A DNA stretch of 64,000 nt from UMGS1322 sp900550765 (GCA_958448705.1 CAUDEY010000007.1:1-64000); one strand, 5' to 3'; positions 1-9,230 are shown, counted from the stretch's first letter. Notes: generated by a model not told the origin, from the sequence alone. Made by a program: numbers and translations.

Positions 1-150
1 TGACACGCCGGTTCCTACCAAAATTCTTTTTACTTCCTTATAGGACGCTGCCTAAACAGCAAAGTCTTTTTTTCTGGAACAATTTGGATTAAAGAAACGG
101 GAGCTTTTGCTAAAATAAGGATGGCTGGTGGTCAAAAAAAGAAGTGAGCG
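1..150. other. Non-coding stretch upstream of the dcw cluster
   Basis: No gene is supported in this stretch. A weak hairpin is visible: GGAC plus GCTG at 43-50 can pair with CAGC at 57-60 and GTC at 64-66, followed by a run of seven T (67-73). It could be the terminator of a gene lying left of the window, but the stem has an internal AAA bulge and is short. Confidence 0.3.
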
Positions 151-154
151 ACAA

Positions 155-236
155 AAAGGTGGACGAAAGTGGTCAAAAATATAAAAAAATACACCATTTT
201 TTTATAAAAAGTGTTGCAAAGTGGGCAAAAAGGTGG
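155..236 (+). promoter_or_regulatory. MraZ-box-like repeats upstream of mraZ
   Basis: Two clusters of AAAGTG-type repeats are visible. The first has AAAGGTGG (155-162) and AAAGTGG (166-172). The second has AAAGTGT (208-214), AAAGTGG (218-224) and AAAGGTGG (229-236), spaced about 10 bp, i.e. one helical turn. MraZ is known to bind such tandem repeats in front of its own operon in mollicutes and, in a related form, in E. coli. The second cluster overlaps the promoter, which fits repression by MraZ; that role is inferred. Confidence 0.7.
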
Positions 237-242
237 TAGTAT
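214..242 (+). promoter_or_regulatory. Promoter of the dcw operon
   Basis: TTGCAA (214-219), a 17-base spacer and TAGTAT (237-242) form a vegetative-type promoter. The spacer and -35 are covered by the MraZ-box-like repeats. It is placed about 50 bases ahead of the mraZ start. Confidence 0.65.
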
Positions 243-293
243 ATAAACGTAATTCTCTGCATGGGGAGTATTTTAAAAAAAGGAGGTGTAGAA

Positions 294-755
294 ATGGCGC
301 TTAGCGGCTTTTTAGGACAGTATGATATTACCATTGATGATAAAGGCCGCGTACGTATTCCGGCTAAGTATCGTTCGCAGCTGGGCGATGAGTTTATTAT
401 CGCCTGCGGTGAAAATGCCTGTTTGTCGATTTATCCGGTGGAAACATGGGAAAAATTCAAGCAGCAGATCAGCAGCCTTTCGGATTTGGACGAGCGTACG
501 ATAGAATTTAAGCGCAGGCTTTACACCAACGCTACCTGGGGGGAATTTGATTCTGCCGGCAGGGTACTGATTCCTGTGCGTTTCAGAGAATATGCACAGT
601 TGAAAAAGGAACTTGTTGCCTCGGGTGTAGATGACCATTTTGAACTGTGGGATGCCGAGAATTGGGCTGCAGGGGAGTATTCGTCGCTTGAGCGGCGCCG
701 TGACCTTCAGAAAGAGATAGCACAAAAACTTTCAGGGGGAAACCATGGAATTTAA
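294..755 (+). CDS. mraZ: Transcriptional regulator MraZ
   Basis: A 153-residue protein, the usual MraZ length, made of two AbrB-like swapped-hairpin repeats. The first carries DDKGRVRIP near residue 17 and the second DSAGRVLIPVRFREYA near residue 85, the family signature. It binds repeats ahead of the dcw operon and regulates that operon, including itself. An in-frame ATG exists at 261, but AAAGGAGGTG (278-288) stands at the right distance from the ATG at 294, and the protein then begins at the usual MraZ N terminus. It is the first gene of the cluster and overlaps rsmH by 11 bases. Confidence 0.95.
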   Translation: MALSGFLGQYDITIDDKGRVRIPAKYRSQLGDEFIIACGENACLSIYPVETWEKFKQQISSLSDLDERTIEFKRRLYTNATWGEFDSAGRVLIPVRFREYAQLKKELVASGVDDHFELWDAENWAAGEYSSLERRRDLQKEIAQKLSGGNHGI

Positions 756-1677
756 ACATCAATCCGTATTATTGAATAAAACGATAGAAATGCTGCGGGT
801 AAAGGATGGCGGCATTTATGTGGACGGAACCTTGGGCGGCGGCGGACATACCGAAGCTATTTTAAAGGCTGCCGATTGCCGGGTGATCGGGATTGACAGA
901 GACAGTGATGCTTTGGCTGCTGCAAAAGAACGGCTGCAGGCTTTTGGAGATCGGGTCTCTTTTATAAAGAGCAATTTCTGCGATGTTGCGCAGGTGCTGG
1001 ATGATTTGAAAATAGAAAAAATAGACGGCTGTGTGCTGGACTTAGGCGTCAGTTCGTATCAGCTGGATACAGCCGAACGGGGCTTTTCGTATAATCACAG
1101 TGCTCCGCTGGATATGCGAATGGACCAAAGTCAGTACATCAGCGCCTTTAACGTGGTGAATGAATATTCCGAACGGGAGCTTACACGCATTATTCGGGAT
1201 TATGGAGAAGAGCAGTGGGCCTCCAGAATTGCCCAGTATATTGTAGCCGAGCGCAGCCGGGGATCGATTCAGACTACTGGCGAGTTAGTAGAGATCATCA
1301 AAAAAGCAATTCCTACAAGGGCTAGGAGGACAGGCCCGCATCCTGCCAAACGGACTTTTCAGGCAATTCGCATTGAGGTCAATAATGAACTGGGTATTCT
1401 TGAAGGCACAGTACGTACTGTAAGTGAACGGCTGAATACCGGCGGCAGAATGTGCGTGATTACCTTCCATAGTTTAGAGGATAGGATTATGAAACATACG
1501 ATGCAAAATCTCGCAAATCCCTGCACCTGTCCGCCGAAGATACCGGTATGTATTTGCGGAAATGTTCCTACCGTAAAAATAGTATCGAAAGCAATTATGC
1601 CCACGAAAGAAGAAATGGAAGAAAATCCGCGCTGCAAAAGTGCAAAACTGCGGGTGATGGAACGGATAGAATCATAA
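745..1677 (+). CDS. rsmH: 16S rRNA m4C1402 methyltransferase RsmH
   Basis: A 310-residue SAM-dependent enzyme that N4-methylates C1402 of 16S rRNA in the ribosomal P site. The SAM loop GTLGGGGHTEAIL lies near residue 29, the DLGVSSYQLD motif near residue 98, and the C-terminal half has the family's KRTFQAIRIEVNNEL and ITFHSLEDR blocks. The ATG lies inside the end of mraZ behind a G-rich ribosome binding site, so the two are translationally coupled. Position directly after mraZ is the classic order. Confidence 0.97.
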   Translation: MEFKHQSVLLNKTIEMLRVKDGGIYVDGTLGGGGHTEAILKAADCRVIGIDRDSDALAAAKERLQAFGDRVSFIKSNFCDVAQVLDDLKIEKIDGCVLDLGVSSYQLDTAERGFSYNHSAPLDMRMDQSQYISAFNVVNEYSERELTRIIRDYGEEQWASRIAQYIVAERSRGSIQTTGELVEIIKKAIPTRARRTGPHPAKRTFQAIRIEVNNELGILEGTVRTVSERLNTGGRMCVITFHSLEDRIMKHTMQNLANPCTCPPKIPVCICGNVPTVKIVSKAIMPTKEEMEENPRCKSAKLRVMERIES

Positions 1678-1698
1678 ATCAGTAAAAAGGTGAATATA

Positions 1699-2241
1699 AT
1701 GAGCAAGCAGAGAGCTGAAAAAACCAAATATCGCGTTTATTACGGCGTGGACAGTAATGCTGCGCTGCAGCCGGAATATATTCCCCAACAGCCGCGGCGC
1801 AAAGAGCGGACCGCCCCGAAAAAAAGCACCCATGCCAAAGAAAAAGCACAACGGAAGGCGGAAGTTGCCAAATATACCGCATTGGTGGTTCTGGTATTCT
1901 GTGTTGCTGCCATGGGCTTTTTGATCGTTTCGCGAAATGCTAAGATCTATAGCAATACGCAGCAGATCAGAGAGCTTTCCAAAGAAAAAAGCAATTGGGA
2001 GATCATGGTGAATACTGCGGAAAAGGATTTTTCTACCGGCAGTGAGCTGAACGCATATTTTGATATCGCACAAAATCAATTGAATTTGGTATATCCCGAG
2101 GATGATCAAATTGTTACGGTAGTGTGCGAATCTTCTAAGGAAGAGGAAACGGCCTCTGAAAAACAAGAGAGTATCGATATTTATGATACATTGCTGGATT
2201 GGTTCAGTTCTCTTGAGAGGAGGATTAAGAGTTGGGCGTAA
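1699..2241 (+). CDS. FtsL-like septal membrane protein with C-terminal extension
   Basis: A 180-residue bitopic protein: a basic cytoplasmic N terminus (to about residue 55, rich in K/R), one membrane helix (about 56-77, YTALVVLVFCVAAMGFLIVS) and a short coiled coil. Its place between rsmH and the septal PBP is that of ftsL, which forms the FtsL/DivIC/DivIB complex; sequence similarity to FtsL is always poor, so the call rests on topology and position. The last 40 residues are acidic and end in a likely amphipathic helix (from IDIYDTLLDW on), longer than usual FtsL. A GTG at 1690 is in frame, but AAAAGG at 1685-1690 points to the ATG at 1699. Confidence 0.75.
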   Translation: MSKQRAEKTKYRVYYGVDSNAALQPEYIPQQPRRKERTAPKKSTHAKEKAQRKAEVAKYTALVVLVFCVAAMGFLIVSRNAKIYSNTQQIRELSKEKSNWEIMVNTAEKDFSTGSELNAYFDIAQNQLNLVYPEDDQIVTVVCESSKEEETASEKQESIDIYDTLLDWFSSLERRIKSWA

Positions 2242-4175
2242 AGGCGAACCGATACAAAAGCAGATTGTTAATAGTGTGCCTAGCTATGATAATGGCGTTT
2301 TCTATCATAGTGGGCGCATTGTTTTACTGGCAGATTATTGCTTCTGACAGGCTCCAACGCAAAGCGCTGGGACAGTGGACGACAACTACGACCGTAGCGG
2401 CATCGAGAGGAACCATCTATGATTCCACCGGTGAAGCACTGGCCATCAGCGCGGCTTCTAAAACGTTGAATTCTAAGCCGAAAAAGATCAGTCAATCCGG
2501 TTATTCTGCCGAAACGATCACTACGGCTTTAGTTACGCTTTTGGGAGAAGATTATTCTTACGAGAGTATCTTTAAAAAGATTCATTATGATCCGGAAAAT
2601 TCGGTAAACGAATATATTGTGGCCAGAAATTTAAATGAGGAACAGATTGCTTATATCGAAGCTTTGAATATAGACGGGCTCTATCTTGTTGACGATGTCA
2701 AACGGTATTATCCCAAAGGAGCTTCCTTAGTACAGGTTTTGGGCAGTGTAAATATTGACGGCGTAGGCAGTGACGGGCTGGAACTGAAATATGATAAATA
2801 TCTGCGTGGGCTTACGGGGAAGATCCTCTCGTCCACAGATGTTTCCTCCGGGCAGATTCCCGGCGGTGAAGAACGGTATATCGATGCCACCAACGGTGTG
2901 AATTTAACACTGACGATTGATTATGCTATTCAGGCTTTTGCTGAAAACGCAATGCGTAACTGTATTGAAGCTACCAATGCAAAAAGCGTAAAATGTATTG
3001 TAATGGAGCCTAAGACTGGGGCAATTCTTGCCATGGTGAATCTGCCGGACTATGATCCGAATAACGCTACCAGTGAAGAAAAAGCAAATTATTCACGCAA
3101 CGGCTGTATTCTGGATACATATGAGCCGGGTTCTACCTTTAAAATGTTTACGCTTTCTGCTGCACTGGAAGAGAAAAAGGTGGATAAAAATTCTACTTTC
3201 TTCTGCAGCGGATATCATATTGTGGACGGTGAAAAGATTAAATGCTGGCGCGCGGTACCGCATGGCAGCCAAACTTTACAGGAAGCCATCTGCAATTCCT
3301 GTAACCCTGCGTTTATGCAAATGGGGCTTTCTTTAGGGCAGAAAACGCTGTATGAGTATTTGTACAGCTTTGGATTTAATACGACTACCGGGGTTGATTT
3401 TTCAGCCGATCAATCCGGGATCCTGCTGGCGCCTAAATATGTAAAGAATACGGATCTGGCGCGCATTGCTTTCGGTCAGTCGGTAGCGGTTACGCCGCTG
3501 CAGCTGATTACCGCTGCCTGTGCAGTCATTAACGGTGGGATACTGTATCAGCCGTATTTTGTAAAGTCTATGAGCGATGATGACGGAAAAACGCTGATTC
3601 AAAACGATCCGATTGAAGTGCGCCGGGTTATTTCTCAGGAGACCAGCGACCTGATGCGTGAGCTGCTAACCGGAGTTGTGGCGCAAGGCGGCGGTAAGAA
3701 TGCCCAGGTAGAAGGCTATAACGTGGGCGGAAAAACGGGTACCGCACAGAAATATCGCGACGGTCAGATTGTAACAGGCGTGCACATCGGCTCTTTCTTT
3801 GGGTTTGCGCCGGCAGAGGATCCGAAGGTAGCCGTATTGGTTACTGTGGATGAAGCACAGGTGTACAGCGATTACGGCAGTATTGTAGCGGCGCCGTATG
3901 CGGGGGAGATTTTAGGGAAAGTTTTGCAGTATATGCAGATCAAGCCCAATGCTGAAGGAGAAAAAGAATATGTGGAAGTACCTAATCTGGTAGGAAGCTC
4001 CTGTGAATATGCGGCCAATGCCCTAAAAGCGTTGGGGCTGCAAATAGAATTAGAGGGCAGTGGAACGGTGATCTCTCAGGTTCCTGCTAAGGGAGAGCAA
4101 GTGGAAAAATACAGTATTATAAAAGTAAAGGGCGATACCCCTGTGGATACAACCACATATTACGGACTGGAATAA
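2232..4175 (+). CDS. Class B penicillin-binding protein, SpoVD/PBP2 type
   Basis: A 647-residue transpeptidase that cross-links septal or spore-cortex peptidoglycan. One N-terminal membrane helix (about 11-34) is followed by the pedestal (RGTIYDSTGE at 59-68) and the catalytic domain. Nucleophile motif STFK is at 301-304, SCN at 356-358 and KTG at 501-503. A single PASTA domain (about 580-640) ends the protein, as in SpoVD-type PBPs. The start is a TTG at 2232, nine bases after GAGGAGG, overlapping the previous gene by ten bases. With the SEDS protein at 8037 it would form a polymerase/transpeptidase pair. Whether it serves vegetative division, sporulation or both cannot be told; no second copy is in the window. 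Confidence 0.9.
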   Translation: MGVKANRYKSRLLIVCLAMIMAFSIIVGALFYWQIIASDRLQRKALGQWTTTTTVAASRGTIYDSTGEALAISAASKTLNSKPKKISQSGYSAETITTALVTLLGEDYSYESIFKKIHYDPENSVNEYIVARNLNEEQIAYIEALNIDGLYLVDDVKRYYPKGASLVQVLGSVNIDGVGSDGLELKYDKYLRGLTGKILSSTDVSSGQIPGGEERYIDATNGVNLTLTIDYAIQAFAENAMRNCIEATNAKSVKCIVMEPKTGAILAMVNLPDYDPNNATSEEKANYSRNGCILDTYEPGSTFKMFTLSAALEEKKVDKNSTFFCSGYHIVDGEKIKCWRAVPHGSQTLQEAICNSCNPAFMQMGLSLGQKTLYEYLYSFGFNTTTGVDFSADQSGILLAPKYVKNTDLARIAFGQSVAVTPLQLITAACAVINGGILYQPYFVKSMSDDDGKTLIQNDPIEVRRVISQETSDLMRELLTGVVAQGGGKNAQVEGYNVGGKTGTAQKYRDGQIVTGVHIGSFFGFAPAEDPKVAVLVTVDEAQVYSDYGSIVAAPYAGEILGKVLQYMQIKPNAEGEKEYVEVPNLVGSSCEYAANALKALGLQIELEGSGTVISQVPAKGEQVEKYSIIKVKGDTPVDTTTYYGLE

Positions 4176-4187
4176 GAGGATTGGTTT

Positions 4188-5642
4188 ATGCTGTTAAAGG
4201 ATATCATAAGCGGTGGTTACGCGGCGCTGCAGGGAAATATTGAAGGGCTTGAGATTGCACATTTGACGCTTGATTCCAGAACCTGCCGGGAAGGCGCGCT
4301 GTATTTTGCCATTAGCGGTACACGATGTGACGGGCATGATTTTATAGAGGGAGCATTCCAAAATGGAGCTGCGGCGGCGGTAGTGGAACATTTTACGGAT
4401 TGTCCGATTCCGCAGATTTTAGTTGAAAATTCCCGCCGTGCCATGGCGCTTTTTGCAGCTGCGTTTTACGGCAGACCGGCAGACCGGCTGAAATTGATCG
4501 GAATTACCGGTACAAACGGAAAGACGACGGTTTCCTATATGGTAAAGGCAATCGCTTCTCGGTGCGGGATTTCCTGCGGGGTAATCGGTACCAGTGGAAT
4601 TTATTTAAATGATACAAAGTTAAATATTCAAATTGCTACCAGCACTACGCCGGATCCCATAGAACTGCACGCCGTTTTGAGAGAGATGGCGGACGGCGGA
4701 GCGCAGTGGGTAGTTATGGAGGTGACTGCGCATGCGCTGGATCTTCATAAAATAGACGGAATCTGTTTTGAAAGTGCTGGTTTTACCAATTTAACGCAGG
4801 ATCATTTGGATTATTTTATTACTATGGAAAAATATGCCGATGCAAAAAAGAAGTTTTTTAACAAAGAAAATGCAAAATGCGGTATAATGAATATGGATGA
4901 TGCTTTCGGCCGCGAAATATACCGGAATGCGGAGATTCCCTGCCGCGGATATTCGGCTGTTTCATTGGCAGATATGTCCGCAAAGGAGATTGCCATCGGT
5001 CCGGCACAAAGTTCTTTTCTGTTGGAGACGGAAGGCAGAAGCATTTCTGTGCAGACACATACCACAGGAATGTTTAATATCAGCAATGTGCTTTGTGCGG
5101 TTGGCTGTGCTCATGCTGCAGGAGTTCCGCTGGAAGCCTGTGCGGAGGGAATCGCGGGATTTATTTCTGTTCCCGGCCGATTTGAAGTAGTGGATACCGG
5201 AGAAAGAGGCGTTAGTGTGATCATAGATTACGCCCATACGCCTGATGGCCTTGAAAATATTCTTTCGTCGATTAATGTCTTTAAAAAGGGACGGCTAATC
5301 TGTGTGTTTGGCTGCGGCGGCGATCGCGATGCCACAAAACGTCCGATTATGGGACAACTGGCCGGGGAAAAGAGTGATTATTGTGTTCTTACCAGCGATA
5401 ATCCTCGCTTTGAAGAACCAGAGGCAATTATCGATCAGGTAGAAGCGGGTATAAAAAAGACGGCATGTCCTTATATAAGAAATGCTGATAGGCGCACAGC
5501 AATAGAGTTGGCGCTTCAGTATGCGCAAAAAGGCGATATTATTGCCATATGCGGCAAAGGTGATGAAGATTATCAAGACATTAAAGGCCAAAAGCATCAC
5601 TTTTCCGACAGGGAAACCGTAGAGGAGCTTATCGGTCTTTAA
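4188..5642 (+). CDS. murE: UDP-MurNAc-tripeptide synthetase MurE
   Basis: A 484-residue Mur ligase that adds the third stem amino acid to UDP-MurNAc-L-Ala-D-Glu. The ATP loop GTNGKTT is at 108-114. The substrate-selecting motif is DNPR (404-407), which in characterised enzymes marks meso-diaminopimelate addition; lysine-adding enzymes differ here. The lysine that is carbamylated in the family and the KGDED block near the C terminus are present. It starts 12 bases after the PBP gene, behind AGAGGA. The usual next gene, murF, is absent. Confidence 0.95.
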   Translation: MLLKDIISGGYAALQGNIEGLEIAHLTLDSRTCREGALYFAISGTRCDGHDFIEGAFQNGAAAAVVEHFTDCPIPQILVENSRRAMALFAAAFYGRPADRLKLIGITGTNGKTTVSYMVKAIASRCGISCGVIGTSGIYLNDTKLNIQIATSTTPDPIELHAVLREMADGGAQWVVMEVTAHALDLHKIDGICFESAGFTNLTQDHLDYFITMEKYADAKKKFFNKENAKCGIMNMDDAFGREIYRNAEIPCRGYSAVSLADMSAKEIAIGPAQSSFLLETEGRSISVQTHTTGMFNISNVLCAVGCAHAAGVPLEACAEGIAGFISVPGRFEVVDTGERGVSVIIDYAHTPDGLENILSSINVFKKGRLICVFGCGGDRDATKRPIMGQLAGEKSDYCVLTSDNPRFEEPEAIIDQVEAGIKKTACPYIRNADRRTAIELALQYAQKGDIIAICGKGDEDYQDIKGQKHHFSDRETVEELIGL

Positions 5643-5658
5643 GGAGGAAGAAGCAGGC

Positions 5659-6669
5659 ATGAGTGCGAGTTTAATTTATTTGGTGTATCCCTTTGCTTTG
5701 GCATTTTTGATATGTTTGGTGGTCGGACCGTTGACAATAAAGATGATGCAGAAGCTGAAATTCGGGCAGCAGGTGCGGGACGACGGACCGGCCTCTCATT
5801 TAAAAAAACAGAATGTTCCTACCATGGGCGGCGTTATGATTGTGTTTTCCCTTTGTGCAACAGCACTGATTTTTCGTTTCCATGGCAGTGCACTGGTGGC
5901 TGTTTTAGCGGTGCTGGGTTATGGCATCGTCGGATTTTTGGATGATTTTATTAAAATCGTAAAAAAGCGTTCCTTGGGATTGCGTGCTTATCAAAAAATC
6001 ATCGGGCAGTTGGGAATAGCGGTGATTATAGCTCTGTATGCCTATAAAAATCCGAATATCGGCAGTTCGGTATTTGTGCCTTTTGCCGGATTTATAGATT
6101 TTGGTATTTGGTATGTACCTTTTGCGGTGTTTGTAATTCTTGCTATGGTGAATGGTGCAAATCTTGCTGACGGGCTGGATGGGCTTGCCGCGCGTATGAC
6201 GATGGTGGAGGGGATTACCTTAGCTGTTATTATTGGAACGGTGGCGTTAAATTCCCAAAGCGAAGCACAGCAGGGGGATTTAAAATATACCGCCATGCTG
6301 GCTGCGGCCTTGGGCGGAGCATGCATGGGCTTTTTGCGGTATAATTCCTATCCGGCCAGGATTTTTATGGGGGATACCGGTTCGCTGGCTCTGGGCGGTG
6401 CGCTTGGAATTTGCGCCTTGTTCAGCAGAATGGCGGTACTGCTGCCAGTGATGTGCGTGATGCTGGTAGCCAGCTGTGTGTCAGTTATTTTACAGGTTGG
6501 GTCTTATAAACTGCGTCACGGCAAACGGATCTTTAAAATGGCGCCGCTGCATCATCATTATGAATTGTTAGGGTATCATGAAACGACGGTTACGGCGATG
6601 TATACATTAATTACGATAGCAGCCTGCGCTCTGACTTTGATGATGGCTTTTGAGTTTCCTACATTTTGA
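5659..6669 (+). CDS. mraY: Phospho-MurNAc-pentapeptide transferase MraY
   Basis: A 336-residue polytopic membrane enzyme (about ten helices) that joins phospho-MurNAc-pentapeptide to undecaprenyl phosphate to form lipid I. Diagnostic blocks are PTMGGVMIV, GFLDDFIKIVKKRSLGL with the aspartate pair, NGANLADGLDGLA and the cytosolic MAPLHHHYELLG histidine cluster. AAGGAGGAAG stands ahead of the ATG. It lies directly between murE and murD. Confidence 0.97.
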   Translation: MSASLIYLVYPFALAFLICLVVGPLTIKMMQKLKFGQQVRDDGPASHLKKQNVPTMGGVMIVFSLCATALIFRFHGSALVAVLAVLGYGIVGFLDDFIKIVKKRSLGLRAYQKIIGQLGIAVIIALYAYKNPNIGSSVFVPFAGFIDFGIWYVPFAVFVILAMVNGANLADGLDGLAARMTMVEGITLAVIIGTVALNSQSEAQQGDLKYTAMLAAALGGACMGFLRYNSYPARIFMGDTGSLALGGALGICALFSRMAVLLPVMCVMLVASCVSVILQVGSYKLRHGKRIFKMAPLHHHYELLGYHETTVTAMYTLITIAACALTLMMAFEFPTF

Positions 6670-6678
6670 GGTGTTGAT

Positions 6679-8025
6679 ATGAAGGATAAAAATGTTTTAT
6701 TGATCGGTATGGCGCGCAGCGGTATCGCCGCGGCACTTGTTTTAAAAAAACTGGGCGCGCATGTGATCTTGAATGACAGCAAACCCTTAGAGCAATTGGA
6801 AGGGCTGGACGGCTTAAAAGAGAGCGATTATGAGTGGCTGCTTGGCAAAGCACCGGATACAGCGGTAGATAAGGCAGATTTGATTGTAGTTTCTCCCAGC
6901 GTACCGCTGAATCTGCCCTATGCGTATAAGGCAAAAGCGCAGGGAAAAGAAGTCATTGCCGAAATTGAATTAGGTTATAGGCTGTGTAAGGGTCTTACCG
7001 TAGCCATTACCGGAACCAATGGGAAGACTACGACTACGACGCTTACCGGTGAGATTTTTAAAAATGCCTCTTGCGGCTGCTTTGTGGTAGGCAATATTGG
7101 GGAACCCTATATTGCACATGCCCTGGAAGCAAAGGCTGGGGATGTCATGGTAACGGAGATCAGCAGCTATCAGCTGGAGGGAATTGATCAATTTCACCCT
7201 AAAGCCGCAGCCTTACTGAATATTACCGAGGATCATATGGTGCGCCATAAGACGATGGAAAATTATATTGCGGCAAAGCTTCGCGTTTTTGAAAATCAAA
7301 CGCCGGAGGATTTTTCGGTGTTGAATCATGACGATGAAATCGTGCGGGGTCTTGCAGAACGAATCAGAGGAAAGGTTGTGTTTTTCTCCCGTAAAACGCC
7401 GCTGAAGGAAGGAATTTTTGTTGAAAATGCGGATATCGTATTCAGCTTTGGCGGGCGCAGAGAGGTTATCTGCCCGGCAGATGCGGTACGGATCAAAGGT
7501 CCGCATAATCTGGAGAATGCCCTTGCGGCATCTGCTCTTGCAATGCTTTGCGGGGTAGACGCACAGACGGTGGCACATACCTTAAAAACGTTCGCGGGCG
7601 TAGAACATCGGATTGAAACGGTGTGTACCCGTGAGGGAATTACCTATATCAATGACTCCAAAGGCACAAACCCTGATTCTACTGTAAAAGCGATTCAAAC
7701 AATGACAAAGCCCACCGTACTGATTTTGGGTGGATACGATAAGGGCGGCAGTTTTGATATGGTGTTTGAAGCATTTACACAGCAGATACGGCATACGATA
7801 TTGATAGGCGATACGGCGGCAAAACTGCGGGATACGGCAGAAAAATACGGCTGGAAAAATTATACCCTGATAGATGGCGATTTTGAACAGGGTGTAAAAG
7901 CAGCCCGGCAGAAGGCACGGGCAGGATGGAATGTTTTGCTTTCTCCGGCTTGTGCCAGTTTTGATATGTTTAAGGATTTTGAAGAGCGCGGAAGAGTATT
8001 TAAAGAAATCGTAAATAAATTTTAA
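6679..8025 (+). CDS. murD: UDP-MurNAc-L-alanine:D-glutamate ligase MurD
   Basis: A 448-residue Mur ligase adding D-glutamate to UDP-MurNAc-L-Ala. The N-terminal Rossmann-like domain (GMARSGIAAA near residue 10) binds the UDP-sugar, the ATP loop TGTNGKTTTT is at 111-120, and the C-terminal domain holds YINDSKGTNPDST and LSPACASFDMFKDFEERG, both typical for MurD. Start ATG behind GAGGTG, nine bases after mraY. No sign of disruption. Confidence 0.96.
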   Translation: MKDKNVLLIGMARSGIAAALVLKKLGAHVILNDSKPLEQLEGLDGLKESDYEWLLGKAPDTAVDKADLIVVSPSVPLNLPYAYKAKAQGKEVIAEIELGYRLCKGLTVAITGTNGKTTTTTLTGEIFKNASCGCFVVGNIGEPYIAHALEAKAGDVMVTEISSYQLEGIDQFHPKAAALLNITEDHMVRHKTMENYIAAKLRVFENQTPEDFSVLNHDDEIVRGLAERIRGKVVFFSRKTPLKEGIFVENADIVFSFGGRREVICPADAVRIKGPHNLENALAASALAMLCGVDAQTVAHTLKTFAGVEHRIETVCTREGITYINDSKGTNPDSTVKAIQTMTKPTVLILGGYDKGGSFDMVFEAFTQQIRHTILIGDTAAKLRDTAEKYGWKNYTLIDGDFEQGVKAARQKARAGWNVLLSPACASFDMFKDFEERGRVFKEIVNKF

Positions 8026-8036
8026 GGGGCGCGCGT

Positions 8037-9173
8037 ATGGCAAAAAGAGCAAAGAAAAAGATGGTGCGTAAAGGCATTTGCCTTCCGCTAATGCTGATTA
8101 CGATCATATTGACCTGTATAGGTCTTGTCATGGTGCTCAGCAGTTCCTATAACAGTATTTTAATTAAATCCAGTGATGCGTCCTACTTGAATTCCTTTAA
8201 AACGCAGGCGGCCGTAGCAGCCGTGGGTATTGTTTGTATGTTTTTTATTGCAAGAATGGACTATCATTTTTTTGCAAAGCCAACCGTATTGATTACGGGA
8301 TTCGTTGTCTCCTGCGCGCTGTTGATAGCGGTATTCTTTTTCCCGGATGTATATGATGCGCACCGGTGGATTGAGATCGGCAACCTTACACTGCAGCCTT
8401 CGGAAATTGCCAAATTTATGGGAGTGTTTTATGCTGCGTATTATACCTCGACTAAAAAATGGTGGTATCGCAGCTTGAAAGACTGGATGGGCCTGCTGCT
8501 GCCGATTGTCCTGCTTGCCGGATTGATTATTGTGGAACCGGATCTTTCTACAACAATGACTTTCTTGGCTTCGGTGGTGGTCATCATGTTTGTTTCCGGT
8601 ATGCAATGGAAATGGTTGGTGGGAGCCATCGGAGCGATCGGCATGCTGATACCGATCATGATTGCTACGGTCGGGTACCAAAGCCGGCGATTTGAGGCCT
8701 GGCTGCATGCTTGGGACGATCCTAAGGATGTCGGCTTTCAGATCGTGCAGTCCCTTTATGCTATCGGGGATGGAGGAATGTTCGGCGTGGGGCTTGGCAA
8801 CAGTAAGCAAAAAATTACGCACCTGCCGATGAGTGATACGGATTATATCTTTTCAATCGTGTGTGAGGAATTTGGTTTTGTGGGGGCAACCATCGTAATC
8901 GGCTTGTATGTGGCATTCGCTTTCTTTGGTATTAAGATCGCTATGGAGGCTTCCGATAGCTATGGTGCGTATCTGGCTGCGGGGATTACCTCGCTGATCG
9001 TGCTGCAGGCGTTTATCAATATGGGCGTTGCTACGAATGTTTTGCCTTCTACGGGAATTACACTTCCGTTTATTTCCAAGGGAGCCTCTTCTTTGGGCGT
9101 TATGCTTTGTGCTACCGGCGTGCTGCTCAGTGTTTCGGCGTATAAGCCGCGGGCGCCCATCGACAGTAACTGA
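8037..9173 (+). CDS. ftsW: SEDS glycosyltransferase FtsW/SpoVE
   Basis: A 378-residue membrane protein of the SEDS family, which polymerises lipid II into glycan strands together with a class B PBP. Visible signatures are HRWIEIGNLTLQPSEIAKF (about residue 105), VEPDLSTTM and the C-terminal NVLPSTGITLPFISKGASS block. About ten membrane helices. Start ATG behind AAGGGG. The gene after it should be murG in the common firmicute order, but murA follows directly. Confidence 0.93.
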   Translation: MAKRAKKKMVRKGICLPLMLITIILTCIGLVMVLSSSYNSILIKSSDASYLNSFKTQAAVAAVGIVCMFFIARMDYHFFAKPTVLITGFVVSCALLIAVFFFPDVYDAHRWIEIGNLTLQPSEIAKFMGVFYAAYYTSTKKWWYRSLKDWMGLLLPIVLLAGLIIVEPDLSTTMTFLASVVVIMFVSGMQWKWLVGAIGAIGMLIPIMIATVGYQSRRFEAWLHAWDDPKDVGFQIVQSLYAIGDGGMFGVGLGNSKQKITHLPMSDTDYIFSIVCEEFGFVGATIVIGLYVAFAFFGIKIAMEASDSYGAYLAAGITSLIVLQAFINMGVATNVLPSTGITLPFISKGASSLGVMLCATGVLLSVSAYKPRAPIDSN

Positions 9174-9187
9174 CAAGTCACATCCTG

Positions 9188-9225
9188 CATATATTAAAAT
9201 AAAGATTGTTTTAATATATGGGGTG
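9188..9225 (+). promoter_or_regulatory. Perfect 12-bp inverted repeat abutting the murA ribosome binding site
   Basis: CATATATTAAAA (9188-9199) and its exact reverse complement (9209-9220) enclose a 9-base loop. The right arm touches GGGGTG (9220-9225), the murA ribosome binding site. No U-tract follows, so it is not a simple terminator. It could stabilise or process the mRNA, or limit ribosome access to murA; those roles are inference. Confidence 0.6.
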
Positions 9226-9230
9226 TAAAT

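Noticed and set aside
4..146. An open frame of about 47 codons at the left edge, plus strand.
   Set aside because: It has no start codon with a ribosome binding site, follows a stop at position 1-3, and contains a T-rich hairpin region; it reads as chance.
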